Source: Pseudidiomarina halophila (GTDB lineage Bacteria > Pseudomonadota > Gammaproteobacteria > Enterobacterales > Alteromonadaceae). Taken from it: DNA of 64,000 nt. Every line of letters starts with the position of its first letter. Within the stretch, counting starts at the first letter, position 1. The notes beneath the pieces were generated by a model. The model saw only the letters and a program-made list of their open reading frames with translations. It did no database searches and was not told the DNA's origin. Positions 55,287-64,000 of the stretch are shown one piece after another. Location: the NCBI RefSeq assembly GCF_003987215.1, contig NZ_PIPW01000002.1, forward strand, positions 310,001-374,000, given 5' to 3'. Both the position numbers and the translations under genes were made by a program.

Positions 55287-56768
55287 ATGACGGTTTATCA
55301 AATGCTGGCGCGTAATGCGCGTAAATACCCGGATCAGCTGGCAATCAGCGACGATAAGCAGGAGTTGTCCTGGGCGCAGCTCGCTGACCAGGTCGAGCAG
55401 CTTGCCGCATGGCTACAGCAGGAATACGGCGTAAGGGCGGGCGACCGGGTTGCCTTAGTGATCCCTAACAGCATTGCGTTTGTGGTCGGATTTTTTGCAA
55501 TTCAACGGCTGGATGCGATTGCGGTTCCTATTAATGTTCGTCTTACCACACCAGAGCTCGAATATATTCTCGGCGATGCAGAAGCAGAGTTAGTACTTAC
55601 TAGCAAGATGACGGATGCGGCACTCAAGCCTCTGGTCGAACAAGGTTTAGCTGCGCTATGGCTGGATGATCTTAGTGTAAGTGCAGATGCTGCTACCGAT
55701 GGATTGCAGGAGCCGGCTGCTGATACCTCCAGTCCCTGCATTTTACTGTACACCTCGGGAACTACGGGACGGCCAAAAGGAGTACTGTTCCAGCAATCAG
55801 CTATTCATTCGGTCGCCACCATGATTGCTCTTGAAATGGCTATGACACCACAGAGTAAATTGCTGCATTTAATGCCCTTTACCCATTCAGCACCGCTCAA
55901 TTTATTTCTGCTGGCCGGTACTCTGGTCGGTGCTAGCCACGTGGTCGCGCCTACCTTTAGTCCGGATTTACTGCTGCAATTGGTGCCAAAACACCAGGTG
56001 ACTCACTTTTTTGGCGCGCCCGTTGCGTACTTATTGACCGCGCAACAGTCTGCCATAAAGACCACGGATTTAAGCAGTGTCAGCCACTGGATCTATGGTG
56101 GCGCAGCGATGTCGACCGAACATACGAAATTAGTCCAGCAGGCGTTTCGCTCCGACCAATTTTACTGTGTGTACGGACTTACCGAAGCCGGCCCCTCAGG
56201 CACCTTGTTATTACCCCATGAGCATGCGACAAAAGCCGGCTCGGTGGGACGCCGTGCGGCTTTTAACACCGAAGTTCGGTTGCGTACAGAAACCGGAACT
56301 GAGCCGCGTATTGGTGAGCCGGGAGAAGTAGAGATTGCCGGCGACGGCATGATGCAGTGTTACTGGCAAAACGCAGCGGCCACGGCGGAGACCTTTACTG
56401 CCGATGGCTGGCTAAAAACCGGCGATGTAGCGGTGCGTGATGAAGATGGCTTCTATTGGATAAAAGATCGCAAAAAAGACATTATCATTGCCGGTGGGGT
56501 AAATATTTATCCCCGCGAAATTGAAGATGCATTGTCGGAACATCCTGCAGTACTTGAGGCTGCGGTCGTAGGTGTGCCCCATAAAGATTGGGGAGAATCG
56601 GTAAAGGTTTTTGTGGTTTTACGCGACAAGCTGGACGATGCCCAGCAAACTCTTGCTGAGTTTTTACAGCAACGGCTTGCCGACTACAAACTACCGCGGT
56701 TTTATGAAATTATCGACGAGTTGCCCCGCAACGCCAGCGGCAAGGTGCTTAAGCATCAGTTACGTTAA
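55287..56768 (+). CDS. AMP-forming acyl-CoA synthetase / acid-CoA ligase
   Basis: The 493-residue adenylate-forming enzyme has the P-loop-like motif LLYTSGTTGRPKGVLF (residues about 152-167), the adenine-binding FYCVYGLTEAGPSGT, the hinge and AMP-ribose region LKTGDVAVRDEDGFYWIKDR, KDIIIAGGVNIYPREIE and the catalytic lysine in NASGKVLKHQLR. It activates a carboxylic acid, probably a fatty acid, to its CoA thioester. It follows the AidB-like dehydrogenase and precedes the RsbQ-like hydrolase by 14 bases. Thus acyl activation, dehydrogenation and a hydrolase-linked sensor are co-transcribed. Confidence 0.9.
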   Translation: MTVYQMLARNARKYPDQLAISDDKQELSWAQLADQVEQLAAWLQQEYGVRAGDRVALVIPNSIAFVVGFFAIQRLDAIAVPINVRLTTPELEYILGDAEAELVLTSKMTDAALKPLVEQGLAALWLDDLSVSADAATDGLQEPAADTSSPCILLYTSGTTGRPKGVLFQQSAIHSVATMIALEMAMTPQSKLLHLMPFTHSAPLNLFLLAGTLVGASHVVAPTFSPDLLLQLVPKHQVTHFFGAPVAYLLTAQQSAIKTTDLSSVSHWIYGGAAMSTEHTKLVQQAFRSDQFYCVYGLTEAGPSGTLLLPHEHATKAGSVGRRAAFNTEVRLRTETGTEPRIGEPGEVEIAGDGMMQCYWQNAAATAETFTADGWLKTGDVAVRDEDGFYWIKDRKKDIIIAGGVNIYPREIEDALSEHPAVLEAAVVGVPHKDWGESVKVFVVLRDKLDDAQQTLAEFLQQRLADYKLPRFYEIIDELPRNASGKVLKHQLR

Positions 56769-56782
56769 TTCTGGAGTTAGTA

Positions 56783-57598
56783 ATGAGCGAAACCGATTTA
56801 CAAATCATTTCCCGGAATCATGTACAGGAATTTGGCGAGGGCGATGAAACCATTGTCTTGTGCCATGGTTTTGGTTGTGATCAACAGATCTGGTTGCCGG
56901 TAATCGCACATTTGGGGTCCCGTCATCGGGTGATTACTTTTGATTTTGTTGGGTGCGGGCGTTCAGACTTTGCTGCGTACAGTATTGAGCGTTACCAAAC
57001 GCTCAAAGGTTACGTACAGGATTTGCTCGAGGTGCTTGATGCTTTAGGTTCTCCCAAGGTCACCTTAGTGGGACACTCGGTTGGTGGTTTAATTGGGTTT
57101 CTGGCCGCGATTCAACGACCGGAGTTGTTTCGACAGATTATCGCCATTGGACCATCGCCTCGATATTTAGATGATCCGCCGGAGTATGAGGGTGGGTTTA
57201 CTGCAGAAGATATTGGTCAGTTGCTGGCGATGATGGAACGGAACCACTTCGAATGGGCTGGCTATCTGGCACCTATTGTCATGAAAAATGCTCATCGGCC
57301 AGAGTTAGCAGAACGCCTGAAAGAGAGCTTCGCCAACTCTGATCCAAAGATTTCACGACGCTTTGCCGAAGCAACGTTCTACTGTGACCATCGCGAAGAA
57401 TTAAAACATGTTCCAGTTCCGGTGAAGCTGCTTTATTGTGAGCAAGACGTCATTGTGCCTACTGAGGTCATCGCTTTTATCGCTGATCATTTGCCTGATT
57501 GTGAATCGATTCAGCTAAATGCGGCAGGGCATTACCCCCACATGAGCCATCCTGAGCAGGTTGCAGGTACCATAAACCAATGTCTGAACAAGCATTAA
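56783..57598 (+). CDS. RsbQ-like alpha/beta hydrolase
   Basis: The 271-residue protein closely follows Bacillus subtilis RsbQ as I recall it: ISRNHVQEFGEG, HGFGCDQQIW, VITFDFVGCGRSD, YQTLKGYVQDLLEVLDALG, GPSPRYLDDPPEYEGGF and GHYPHMSHPEQ. The triad is S99 (LVGHSVGGLIG), D222 (CEQDVIVP) and H250, offset by three from RsbQ S96/D219/H247. RsbQ is needed to activate RsbP, a PAS-PP2C phosphatase, in energy stress, presumably by supplying a ligand to its PAS domain. Plant karrikin/strigolactone receptors share this fold. The next gene overlaps by 19 bases and encodes an RsbP-like PAS domain, so the pair is a sensor module. Confidence 0.92.
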   Translation: MSETDLQIISRNHVQEFGEGDETIVLCHGFGCDQQIWLPVIAHLGSRHRVITFDFVGCGRSDFAAYSIERYQTLKGYVQDLLEVLDALGSPKVTLVGHSVGGLIGFLAAIQRPELFRQIIAIGPSPRYLDDPPEYEGGFTAEDIGQLLAMMERNHFEWAGYLAPIVMKNAHRPELAERLKESFANSDPKISRRFAEATFYCDHREELKHVPVPVKLLYCEQDVIVPTEVIAFIADHLPDCESIQLNAAGHYPHMSHPEQVAGTINQCLNKH

Positions 57599-58566
57599 CC
57601 GGCTGGATTGACCGCAGCCCCGTAGCTGCACTTATAGTCGATGCCAGAAGCCAGGTTGTTGCGGCAAACGTAACGGTGGTTGAGTTGCTCGAGTCTTCCG
57701 CTGAAGACATCATGAAGCAACCTTTTGTGCAACTGTTGTCACGTTCGGGTCGAATGTTCTACCTGGGACATATCCTGCCATCTTTGCAACAACACGCGGC
57801 GGTTGATGAAATCTATTTACGGCTTCGAACAAAAGCCGGGCAGGAAATTCCGGTATTACTCAACGCGACCTATCATAATACTGGGGGCGTCGATTACTAT
57901 TATTTCGCAATGATGCCGATGCAACGGCGGAACATCCTTGAAGACCAACTGGTTGAAGCTAAGCAAGAAGCGGAGCACGCGTTGGCAGCAGAGCGTGAGG
58001 CACTGGCTGAGTTAGAACGCGCTAAGCTTGAACTGGAAAAACAACAAAGCGAATTAAAGCGCCTTAATACCCGGCTGGAACATCTGGCGACCACAGATCC
58101 CCTGACTAAACTTGCCAACCGGCGTGCCTTTGAAGCCCGCCTTGAAAACAATTTATCACTTGTTCGGCGGGACAGCATGGGGTTCAGCCTGTTGAGTCTG
58201 GATTTGGATCATTTCAAAGACATCAACGACCGTTATGGGCACGATACCGGAGATAAAGTGCTGGTAGCTATTGGCAGCTTATTGGCATCCATGTTCCGCA
58301 CAGCTGACTTAGCCGCTCGCACCGGTGGCGAAGAATTTGCGGTCATCCTGTCTGATGCAGATCTTAGCGTGGCGTTGGGTATTGCCGAGCGTTTGCGCGG
58401 GTCCATAGAAGCGTTAGAGTTTGACGACTTCAGGGTCACCGCAAGCATAGGGGTGACGACCGCTCAATCTGAAGATACCCGGGAAGACCTGTTGCGGCGT
58501 GCCGATCAGGCTTTGTACAAGGCAAAGCGCGCGAGCCGTAACTGCGTTAAGTATTTGACCGGTTAA
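57580..58566 (+). CDS. PAS-coiled coil-GGDEF diguanylate cyclase with RsbP-like sensor
   Basis: The 328-residue soluble protein has an N-terminal PAS domain (residues about 5-113). The PAS region MFYLGHILPSLQQHAAVDEI, EIPVLLNATYHN and MMPMQRRN, and the following coiled coil (118-168, EDQLVEAKQEAEHAL), resemble RsbP of Bacillus subtilis. The RsbP PP2C domain is replaced by a GGDEF domain: LDLDHFKDINDRYGHDTGD, GGEEF at 249-253 and an RTAD inhibitory site at 240-243. Active c-di-GMP synthesis with feedback control is predicted. It overlaps the RsbQ-like gene by 19 bases. The ligand is unknown. Confidence 0.92.
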   Translation: MSEQALTGWIDRSPVAALIVDARSQVVAANVTVVELLESSAEDIMKQPFVQLLSRSGRMFYLGHILPSLQQHAAVDEIYLRLRTKAGQEIPVLLNATYHNTGGVDYYYFAMMPMQRRNILEDQLVEAKQEAEHALAAEREALAELERAKLELEKQQSELKRLNTRLEHLATTDPLTKLANRRAFEARLENNLSLVRRDSMGFSLLSLDLDHFKDINDRYGHDTGDKVLVAIGSLLASMFRTADLAARTGGEEFAVILSDADLSVALGIAERLRGSIEALEFDDFRVTASIGVTTAQSEDTREDLLRRADQALYKAKRASRNCVKYLTG

Positions 58567-58609
58567 AACATTTGGATACAAAAAGCAGACCGATACGGAC
58601 CGCGGTTCG

Positions 58610-58638
58610 TTGGCAAAGTGGCACGCTTCTTTTATAGT
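58610..58638 (+). promoter_or_regulatory. Putative sigma70-type promoter of ompR-envZ
   Basis: TTGGCA (58610-58615) and TATAGT (58633-58638) are spaced by 17 bases, 36 bases before the ompR start. This gives ompR-envZ a promoter separate from the PAS-GGDEF operon. Confidence 0.6.
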
Positions 58639-58673
58639 TGCAACATTACTATGGCCATAGGAGCAGCTCAGGC

Positions 58674-59402
58674 ATGGCGCAAGAGACCTTTAAAATATTA
58701 GTTGTAGATGACGATGCACGGTTACGCAGCTTATTGGAGCGCTACCTGACGGAACAGGGATTTTATGTGCGATCAGCGGCCGAAAGTGAGCAGATGGACC
58801 GCCTGCTAGAACGCGAGAATTTTCATCTCATGGTACTGGATCTAATGCTTCCGGGTGAGGATGGCCTCTCCATTTGTAAGCGTTTGCGCCAGGCAAATAA
58901 TGACATTCCTATTGTGATGTTGACCGCTAAAGGTGATGAAGTGGATCGCATTATCGGGCTCGAGCTAGGAGCCGATGATTATCTGGCGAAGCCATTTAAC
59001 CCGCGGGAGTTATTGGCGCGGATTCGCGCAGTGTTGCGCCGACGCGGAAAATCTATTCCCGGTGCGCCATCAGCGGACGATGAAGAAATCAAATTTGGTG
59101 AATTCCGGCTGAACTTAGGCACCCGGGAGATGTTTCGTGGCGATGAGCCGATGCCCCTGACCAGTGGTGAATTCGCTGTACTGAAAGCGCTGGTGACCCA
59201 CCCGCGCCAACCCATGTCACGTGACAAGTTGATGAATCAGGCGCGCGGCCGCGATTACAGTGCCCTTGAGCGTAGCATTGATGTTCAGGTTTCACGGTTG
59301 CGCCGGATGCTTGAAGTTGATGCAGCTAATCCGCGGTACATTCAAACAGTGTGGGGTCTGGGTTACGTATTTGTGCCCGACGGCAGCAAAAAAGGCAGCT
59401 GA
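58674..59402 (+). CDS. ompR: Two-component response regulator OmpR
   Basis: OmpR is the DNA-binding partner of EnvZ and controls porins and other envelope genes in response to osmolarity and pH. The ATG at 58674 (TAGGAGCAGC upstream) gives 242 residues; the frame is open further up, but the family start [14 protein letters not shown] is here. The receiver domain has acidic residues 12-14 and the phospho-acceptor D56 ([13 protein letters not shown]), the conserved threonine in VMLTAKG and the lysine in [12 protein letters not shown]-terminal winged helix follows ([30 protein letters not shown]). Its stop overlaps the envZ start by one base. Confidence 0.97.
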   Translation: MAQETFKILVVDDDARLRSLLERYLTEQGFYVRSAAESEQMDRLLERENFHLMVLDLMLPGEDGLSICKRLRQANNDIPIVMLTAKGDEVDRIIGLELGADDYLAKPFNPRELLARIRAVLRRRGKSIPGAPSADDEEIKFGEFRLNLGTREMFRGDEPMPLTSGEFAVLKALVTHPRQPMSRDKLMNQARGRDYSALERSIDVQVSRLRRMLEVDAANPRYIQTVWGLGYVFVPDGSKKGS

Positions 59403-60730
59403 TGCGCATTCTCCCGCGTTCTGCCTTTGCCCGCACGGTCGCATTAATCGCGCTGCTGTTGTTAATCAACCAGATTGTTTCTTACATCATGGTCGGTGTA
59501 TACGTGGTAAAGCCGACCATGCAGCAAATCAGCTCTGTTGTTTCCAAGCAGGTACAAGGCATTATCGTGCTTGATCAATGGTTGAGCAGCCATGAAATGT
59601 CTGCAGTTGAGAAACGCTCGCTGGCTGAACGTTACACACGAGCTGTTGGCATTGATGGATTCTCCGAGCAAGAAGCTATCGCGAACGGACTTGATCAGGC
59701 CACCACCTATAATTTCCTCTCAAATCAAATGAGCCAGCAGCTCGCGGCGACCACCGAAGTACGGATCTCGCAGCAGGACGTTTACTATGTCTGGATCCGT
59801 ACCGAATCTCTCGCTGGCTACTGGTTACGCGTAGAGCTTGAAACCTTTGATGAAGCACGATTTTCACCATTGTTGTTCTATCTTATTTTGATCGGTGCGC
59901 TCAGTGTTTTAGGCGGTATGCTTTTTACCAACTGGCAAAACAAACCATTAAAATCCCTGGAAGCAGCGGCGTTGCAAGTGGGACGGGGTGATTATCCTGA
60001 TGCGTTGCCGGAACGCGGTTCTACCGAAGTTATCGCAGTGACCAAGGCGTTCAACCAAATGGCCCAAGGGGTACGGCAGTTGGAGCAGGATCGGGTGTTG
60101 CTAATGGCCGGTGTTTCGCACGATTTGCGCACGCCGCTTACGCGAATAAGACTGGCAACAGAGATGATGCCGCCCAGCGAAGATTCTTTAGCGGAAGGCA
60201 TCATCAGTGACATAGACGATATGAATGCCATCATCGATCAGTTTATCGATTATGTGCGGCTTGATAGTCTGGCAGATAGCGACTGTGAGAACCTGAATTA
60301 TTTAGTGGAAGATGTGGTCGGGCATGTTCCGGAGAGTTGGCATGCGCAAATTAAGGTAGCATACGGCGATGTGCCGAAAATACCTGTGCGAGCTATCTCG
60401 ATTAAACGGGTACTGCTAAATCTGCTCGAGAACGCTGAACGCTACGGTGGTGGGCGCATTGTTATTGAAACCGGGTATAACCGCAGTCTGGAGCGTGTTT
60501 GGGTAACTGTCAGTGACAACGGTGAGGGAATTCCTGCCGGTCAAATTGAACATGTGTTGCAGCCGTTTACTCAGGGCGACAAGGCACGGGCATCGAAGGG
60601 GTCAGGATTAGGGCTGGCGATTGTTAAACGCATCGTAGAACGCCATGGCGGACGGATTTCTTTTGGTCGTAGTCAAAAACTGGGCGGCTTAGCAGTCCGC
60701 TTCGAACTGCCAAGCGCCAAACCCGAGTGA
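59402..60730 (+). CDS. envZ: Osmosensor histidine kinase EnvZ
   Basis: This inner-membrane sensor kinase/phosphatase acts on OmpR. The ATG at 59402, in a TGATG junction with ompR, gives 442 residues. Features in order are TM1 ([19 protein letters not shown]), a periplasmic domain (about 36-155), TM2 ([19 protein letters not shown]), HAMP ([20 protein letters not shown]), the H box with H240 ([20 protein letters not shown]), and the ATPase domain with N box [20 protein letters not shown] and [12 protein letters not shown]. It converges with sthA with a 1-base gap. Confidence 0.97.
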   Translation: MRILPRSAFARTVALIALLLLINQIVSYIMVGVYVVKPTMQQISSVVSKQVQGIIVLDQWLSSHEMSAVEKRSLAERYTRAVGIDGFSEQEAIANGLDQATTYNFLSNQMSQQLAATTEVRISQQDVYYVWIRTESLAGYWLRVELETFDEARFSPLLFYLILIGALSVLGGMLFTNWQNKPLKSLEAAALQVGRGDYPDALPERGSTEVIAVTKAFNQMAQGVRQLEQDRVLLMAGVSHDLRTPLTRIRLATEMMPPSEDSLAEGIISDIDDMNAIIDQFIDYVRLDSLADSDCENLNYLVEDVVGHVPESWHAQIKVAYGDVPKIPVRAISIKRVLLNLLENAERYGGGRIVIETGYNRSLERVWVTVSDNGEGIPAGQIEHVLQPFTQGDKARASKGSGLGLAIVKRIVERHGGRISFGRSQKLGGLAVRFELPSAKPE

Positions 60731-60731
60731 A

Positions 60732-62138
60732 TTACTCGCGGATCCGGTTAAGGCCGTTGAGCGCAGCTACGCGATATGCCTCAGCCATAGTTGGATAGTT
60801 AAAGGTGGTGTTGACGAAATACTCGATGGTATTGCCACCATTTTTCTGTTCCATGATGGCCTGGCCGATGTGAATGATTTCTGCTGCCCGCTCACCAAAG
60901 CAGTGAACCCCAAGAACTTCCTTGGTTTCACGATGGAATAACAACTTCAAACTACCTACTGCCATATTGGAAATCTGTGCCCGCGCTAAATGTTTGAAGT
61001 GCGCGCGGCCGACCTCGTAAGGTACTTTCTGATCGGTAAGTTCTTCTTCCGTTTTACCCACCGAACTAATTTCCGGGATGGTATAAATACCGGTGGGGAT
61101 GTCATTAATCAAACGCTGTGCAGAGTCGCCGTGAATAATCGCAGTCGCACTGATCCGCCCCTGGTCATAAGCCGCTGAAGCTAATGATGGGAAGCCCGTG
61201 ATGTCGCCTACTGCGTAGATGTTTTCAACTTCGGTCTGGTACTTACTGGAGACATCAAGCTGGCCGCGCGAGTTTGGCTTTAAACCAACCGCTTCGACAT
61301 TGAGGTCTTCAATGTTACCTGAGCGGCCATTAGCGTATAGCAAGCAATCAGCATCGATGCGTTTACCTGATTTCGTATAAAGTGTGACACCATCGTCACT
61401 ACCTTCAATGCGGTCGTACTCTTCGTTATGACGAATAACGACACCATTGTTACGAAGGTGGTAGCTCAATGCATCGGAAATTTCTGCATCCAGAAATGAC
61501 AGCAACCGATCGCGGGTATTGATCAAATCAACTTTTACCCCGAGGCCACGGAAAATACTGGCGTATTCACTACCAACCACACCTGCGCCATAGATGATAA
61601 TACTGCGTGGCTCATGTTTCAGCGAAAGTACCGTATCAGAATCGTAAATACGCTCATGATCGAAATCGACGTCGGGCGGATGATAGGGCCGCGAACCCGT
61701 TGCGATGACAATGTGCTTGGCGCTGACGTGTTCAATGGTACCGTCGGCCTGCGTAATTTTTATGGTATTGGCATCTTCAAAGGTTGCAGTACCATGGAGT
61801 ACGGTGACGTCGTTGCGCTGATAAAAGCTACTACGCATCTGCACTTGCTGCTGAATCACACCCTGGGCGTGGCGAAGAATATGCGAGAAGGTTAAACCGT
61901 TCTGAATATGTTCACCGGAAAACAGTGGGTTACCGTTGAATTCAATCAGTCGGCTCACAGAGTGACGGAGTGCTTTCGAAGGGATGGTGCCCCAGTGCGT
62001 ACAGCCACCGCCAAGTGATTTATGCTTTTCAATCATGGCAACATTGAGGCCATTTTTGGTCAGTTGCATTGCGGCGCCTTCGCCGCCTGGGCCGCTGCCG
62101 ATGACAACTGCGTCGAATTGTGTTGTCGTTTCGCTCAT
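60732..62138 (-). CDS. sthA: Soluble pyridine nucleotide transhydrogenase
   Basis: SthA is a FAD flavoprotein that transfers hydride between NADPH and NAD+. The 468-residue protein starts with the FAD fold [16 protein letters not shown]. The position of the usual redox disulfide reads [19 protein letters not shown]46 is present but the second cysteine is threonine 51, which separates SthA from lipoamide dehydrogenase. The NAD(P) fold is [23 protein letters not shown] precedes the ATG. It is divergent from nudE. In E. coli sthA neighbours fabR; here they are 12 kb apart. Confidence 0.97.
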   Translation of the reverse strand: MSETTTQFDAVVIGSGPGGEGAAMQLTKNGLNVAMIEKHKSLGGGCTHWGTIPSKALRHSVSRLIEFNGNPLFSGEHIQNGLTFSHILRHAQGVIQQQVQMRSSFYQRNDVTVLHGTATFEDANTIKITQADGTIEHVSAKHIVIATGSRPYHPPDVDFDHERIYDSDTVLSLKHEPRSIIIYGAGVVGSEYASIFRGLGVKVDLINTRDRLLSFLDAEISDALSYHLRNNGVVIRHNEEYDRIEGSDDGVTLYTKSGKRIDADCLLYANGRSGNIEDLNVEAVGLKPNSRGQLDVSSKYQTEVENIYAVGDITGFPSLASAAYDQGRISATAIIHGDSAQRLINDIPTGIYTIPEISSVGKTEEELTDQKVPYEVGRAHFKHLARAQISNMAVGSLKLLFHRETKEVLGVHCFGERAAEIIHIGQAIMEQKNGGNTIEYFVNTTFNYPTMAEAYRVAALNGLNRIRE

Positions 62139-62264
62139 GAAAAGCTCCTCTGTGTTGTACCGCTTGTTACAAGCCGTTATAGTAACCGAAACAGCAGTTC
62201 GGAAGCCAGTAACCTGGGCTTATTCTGGATATCAGTTTGACAGATTCCAAATGGTGGCGATGAA

Positions 62265-62822
62265 ATGGCGCGACAACCTATCCCGGAAATTCTTCAAAGA
62301 CAAATTGTAGCCCGAAGTCGTTTGCTGCGCATTGAAGCGGTTGACTTGCGCTTTAGCAATGGTGTCGAACGCCAGTTCGAACGCATGCAAAGCAGTGGCC
62401 GCGGTGCTGTTATGATTGTGCCCTTTGTTGACGATGAAACCTTAATGTTAGTGCGGGAATACGCGGCGGGTTTGCACAACTATCAATTGGGCTTCCCCAA
62501 AGGTTTAATTGATCCGGGCGAAACCCCGGAAGAGGCGGCTAATCGTGAGTTGAAAGAAGAAATTGGCTTTGGTGCTAAACAACTTATTCCGCTGAAAAGC
62601 GTAACTATGGCGCCACAATTTTTCTCGGCAACGATGCATATTTTTATTGCCCGCGATCTGTACCCCGAACAACTTGAAGGTGACGAACCTGAACCCCTGG
62701 AGCGGGTACCTTGGTTGCTAAGCAAAGCTGAAGCCTTGCTGGCACAGGATGATTTCACCGAAGCACGCAGCATTGCCGCACTACTCATGACGTTGAGGAA
62801 AATTGCTCGTGACTCCAACTAA
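62265..62822 (+). CDS. nudE: ADP compounds hydrolase NudE
   Basis: This Nudix hydrolase cleaves ADP-ribose, NADH and diadenosine polyphosphates to AMP. The 185-residue protein contains a full Nudix box, GX5EX7REUXEEXGU, read as GLIDPGETPEEAANRELKEE followed by IGF. The N-terminal part resembles E. coli NudE (IVARSRLLRIEAVDLRFSNG). cysQ follows with a 14-base overlap, so the two are an operon for clearing nucleotide waste. Confidence 0.94.
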   Translation: MARQPIPEILQRQIVARSRLLRIEAVDLRFSNGVERQFERMQSSGRGAVMIVPFVDDETLMLVREYAAGLHNYQLGFPKGLIDPGETPEEAANRELKEEIGFGAKQLIPLKSVTMAPQFFSATMHIFIARDLYPEQLEGDEPEPLERVPWLLSKAEALLAQDDFTEARSIAALLMTLRKIARDSN

Positions 62823-63651
62823 GCAACTGCAAAAGTGGTTGGAAAGCGCAGCTGCGATCGCCCAGCAGGCGGGCGATTTAATTATGGAAATCTATGAAGA
62901 GCAAGCGTACGACACCTACGAGAAGAGCGATAACTCCCCGGTCACCAGTGCCGATTTGGCGGCACACAAATTCATACTCCGCAAGTTACAGGAACTGACC
63001 CCGGACCTACCGGTTTTATCTGAGGAAGGCGCCCATCTGTCGTTAGAAGAACGGCAGAGCTGGCCGCGCTACTGGTTAATTGATCCCATCGATGGTACCC
63101 AGGAGTTCATAGCGCGCAGCGGCGACTTCACCGTCGTGATTGCGTTGGTCGAACAAAACCAGCCGACGCTGGGCGTGATCTATTGGCCGGCGGGCGACAA
63201 GCTGTACCTTGCCCAAAAAGGCGCGGGTGCGTTTCGGCGTGACATTAACGGCGAGCAGCAACTTGCTGTGCGTAAGTTAGTAGATCCGGACAATGATCCG
63301 GTGATCCTCGCGATAAGCCGCAGGCAACCCCGTGAGCGGGTGCTACAACGAATGAATCCAGAGCGGGAACTCAGTACCTTACCTGCTGGCAGTTGTTCAT
63401 TGAAAGCCTGTCTCATAGCAGAGGGACAGGCGGATTGTTTTTTGCGGGTGGGGCCCACAGGTGAGTGGGATACGGCTGCGGCAGATGTGATTGTCGGTGA
63501 AGCGGGCGGGAGGATCGTCAGCGAGAATTTTCAGCGCATCACCTATAATGAAGAGCAGGAACTGGGTAACCCGAACTTCTTAATTCTTGGTGATGCTGAG
63601 GTACCCTGGCGCGATGTATTTACCCATCATCGAAGCCATCCCGGGGCATGA
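62809..63651 (+). CDS. cysQ: 3'(2'),5'-bisphosphate nucleotidase CysQ
   Basis: CysQ dephosphorylates 3'-phosphoadenosine 5'-phosphate, a by-product of sulfate assimilation. The GTG at 62809, with GAGGA nine bases before it, gives 280 residues; a TTG at 62803 is less well placed. The inositol monophosphatase fold shows [14 protein letters not shown], the metal motif [28 protein letters not shown] and [17 protein letters not shown]. It overlaps nudE by 14 bases and overlaps the end of yheU on the other strand by 32 bases. Confidence 0.95.
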   Translation: MTPTKQLQKWLESAAAIAQQAGDLIMEIYEEQAYDTYEKSDNSPVTSADLAAHKFILRKLQELTPDLPVLSEEGAHLSLEERQSWPRYWLIDPIDGTQEFIARSGDFTVVIALVEQNQPTLGVIYWPAGDKLYLAQKGAGAFRRDINGEQQLAVRKLVDPDNDPVILAISRRQPRERVLQRMNPERELSTLPAGSCSLKACLIAEGQADCFLRVGPTGEWDTAAADVIVGEAGGRIVSENFQRITYNEEQELGNPNFLILGDAEVPWRDVFTHHRSHPGA

Positions 63652-63841
63652 TGTTAACCGTCTCATGCAGTTCGGACCAAACCAGCACGGCGTCACCGCG
63701 TTCCAGCTGCGCTCGCACATCAGCAACCTTTTCTGCCAGTGACTTCTCTTCTAAGCCGTAATCCGTACCTTCACGTAACACGAAGGCTTCGATAATGTTG
63801 TCGAGCAGTTCTGCATCAAGTTGTTGCCAGGGAATCTGCAT
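63620..63841 (-). CDS. yheU: YheU family (UPF0270) protein
   Basis: The 73-residue protein matches the YheU family pattern: [32 protein letters not shown], the [20 protein letters not shown] segment and [13 protein letters not shown]. Function is unknown. It starts 3 bases after the stop of the upstream yheS-like gene, so they are co-transcribed; E. coli has yheS-yheT-yheU, so yheT appears to be missing between them here. Its last 32 bases overlap the 3' end of cysQ. Confidence 0.9.
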   Translation of the reverse strand: MQIPWQQLDAELLDNIIEAFVLREGTDYGLEEKSLAEKVADVRAQLERGDAVLVWSELHETVNIMPRDGFDDG

Positions 63842-63844
63842 AAT

Positions 63845-64000
63845 TTAGAGTTCATCCTCCGCTTCTGCTTGTTGTAAGGCTTCTTCTGCCGTCATCCACT
63901 CTTCTTCCGCTTGCTGCAACGCCTGCTGGGTGCGCGCTTGTTGCTGCAACAGTTCCTGCAGCCGTGGTTTGTTCGCGTCCTCATATAAACTACTGTCACC
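63845..64000 (-). CDS. yheS: ABC-F family ATPase YheS, C-terminal end (rest outside window)
   Basis: The last 51 residues of a protein that continues beyond the right edge can be read on the minus strand. They form a Gln/Glu-rich coiled coil: LYEDANKPRLQELLQQQART, then QQALQQAEEEWMTAEEALQQ and a short acidic end. The LY..-K..L..LLQQQ...L...E..W pattern resembles the C-terminal coiled coil of E. coli YheS, an ABC-F translation factor. The position next to yheU supports the call. No ATPase motif is in view. Confidence 0.75.
   Translation of the reverse strand, partial: GDSSLYEDANKPRLQELLQQQARTQQALQQAEEEWMTAEEALQQAEAEDEL

Noticed and set aside
59351-59401. Longer EnvZ start within ompR
   Set aside because: The TGATG junction at 59400-59404 is a classical coupled start and leads straight into TM1.

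Overview
The window is chromosomal DNA from a gammaproteobacterium, most likely a marine member of the Alteromonadales close to Idiomarina/Pseudidiomarina. This placement is an inference. It rests on the FtsX/RpoH, SecB/GpsA, SlmA/CoaBC/RadC, OmpR/EnvZ and GreB/Tex neighbourhoods, a caa3/aa3-type terminal oxidase locus, large secreted S9 and M14 peptidases, and the absence of sugar-utilisation genes. The DNA is densely coded. No rRNA, tRNA, CRISPR array, insertion sequence or prophage was seen, and no intergenic gap exceeds 300 bases.

Layout. 0-5.4 kb: end of ftsX, then rpoH with a tightly linked Cys-cluster gene, and the opposing gpmI-envC-yibQ operon. 5.5-14 kb: yibN, secB, gpsA, then slmA, coaBC, radC, rpmB-rpmG, a HIF-prolyl-hydroxylase-like oxygenase, mutM, bioH and comF. 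This resembles the E. coli arrangement with dut missing and the oxygenase added. 14-21.3 kb: an M14 peptidase, nfuA behind a near-consensus IscR type-1 site, a DUF4397 lipoprotein, a MATE transporter and a polysaccharide deacetylase. 21.3-29.7 kb: a complete cytochrome c oxidase locus (ctaC, ctaD, ctaG, ctaE, DUF2909, SURF1, an SCO-like CxxxC protein, ctaA, ctaB/cyoE, SCO). 29.9-31 kb: lexA-sulA with two SOS boxes. 31-38.5 kb: plsB, then the opposing kbl-tdh-glpE-glpG-ubiC-ubiA run. 38.5-43 kb: coaD, pckA and an ABC exporter pair. 43-49.9 kb: a membrane diguanylate cyclase, an S9 peptidase, an SLC13-type carrier, and fabR divergent from an acyl-CoA desaturase across two candidate operators. 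50-53.4 kb: tex, greB and a cytochrome b561. 53.5-58.6 kb: a four-gene operon discussed below. 58.6-64 kb: ompR-envZ, sthA, nudE-cysQ, yheU and the end of yheS.

The most interesting segment is 53.5-58.6 kb, which lies between greB and ompR (neighbours in E. coli). It encodes an AidB-like acyl-CoA dehydrogenase, an acyl-CoA/AMP ligase, an alpha/beta hydrolase very similar to Bacillus RsbQ, and a PAS-coiled coil-GGDEF protein. The PAS and linker of the last protein look like those of RsbP, the phosphatase partner of RsbQ. The hydrolase and PAS-GGDEF genes overlap by 19 bases. This looks like an RsbQ/RsbP-type sensory module in which the PP2C phosphatase output is replaced by a diguanylate cyclase with intact GGEEF and inhibitory RxxD motifs. 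It would couple a hydrolase-made or hydrolase-delivered ligand to c-di-GMP. An FNR-like palindrome lies 37 bases before the first gene of the operon.

Other regulatory signals supported by sequence are the IscR box of nfuA, the double LexA operator, two FabR/DesT-like palindromes, sigma70-type promoters before rpoH, rpmB and ompR, a stem-loop in the rpoH leader, an 11-bp perfect inverted repeat at the S9 peptidase/diguanylate cyclase junction, and Rho-independent terminators after rpmG, sulA, pckA and between the desaturase and tex.
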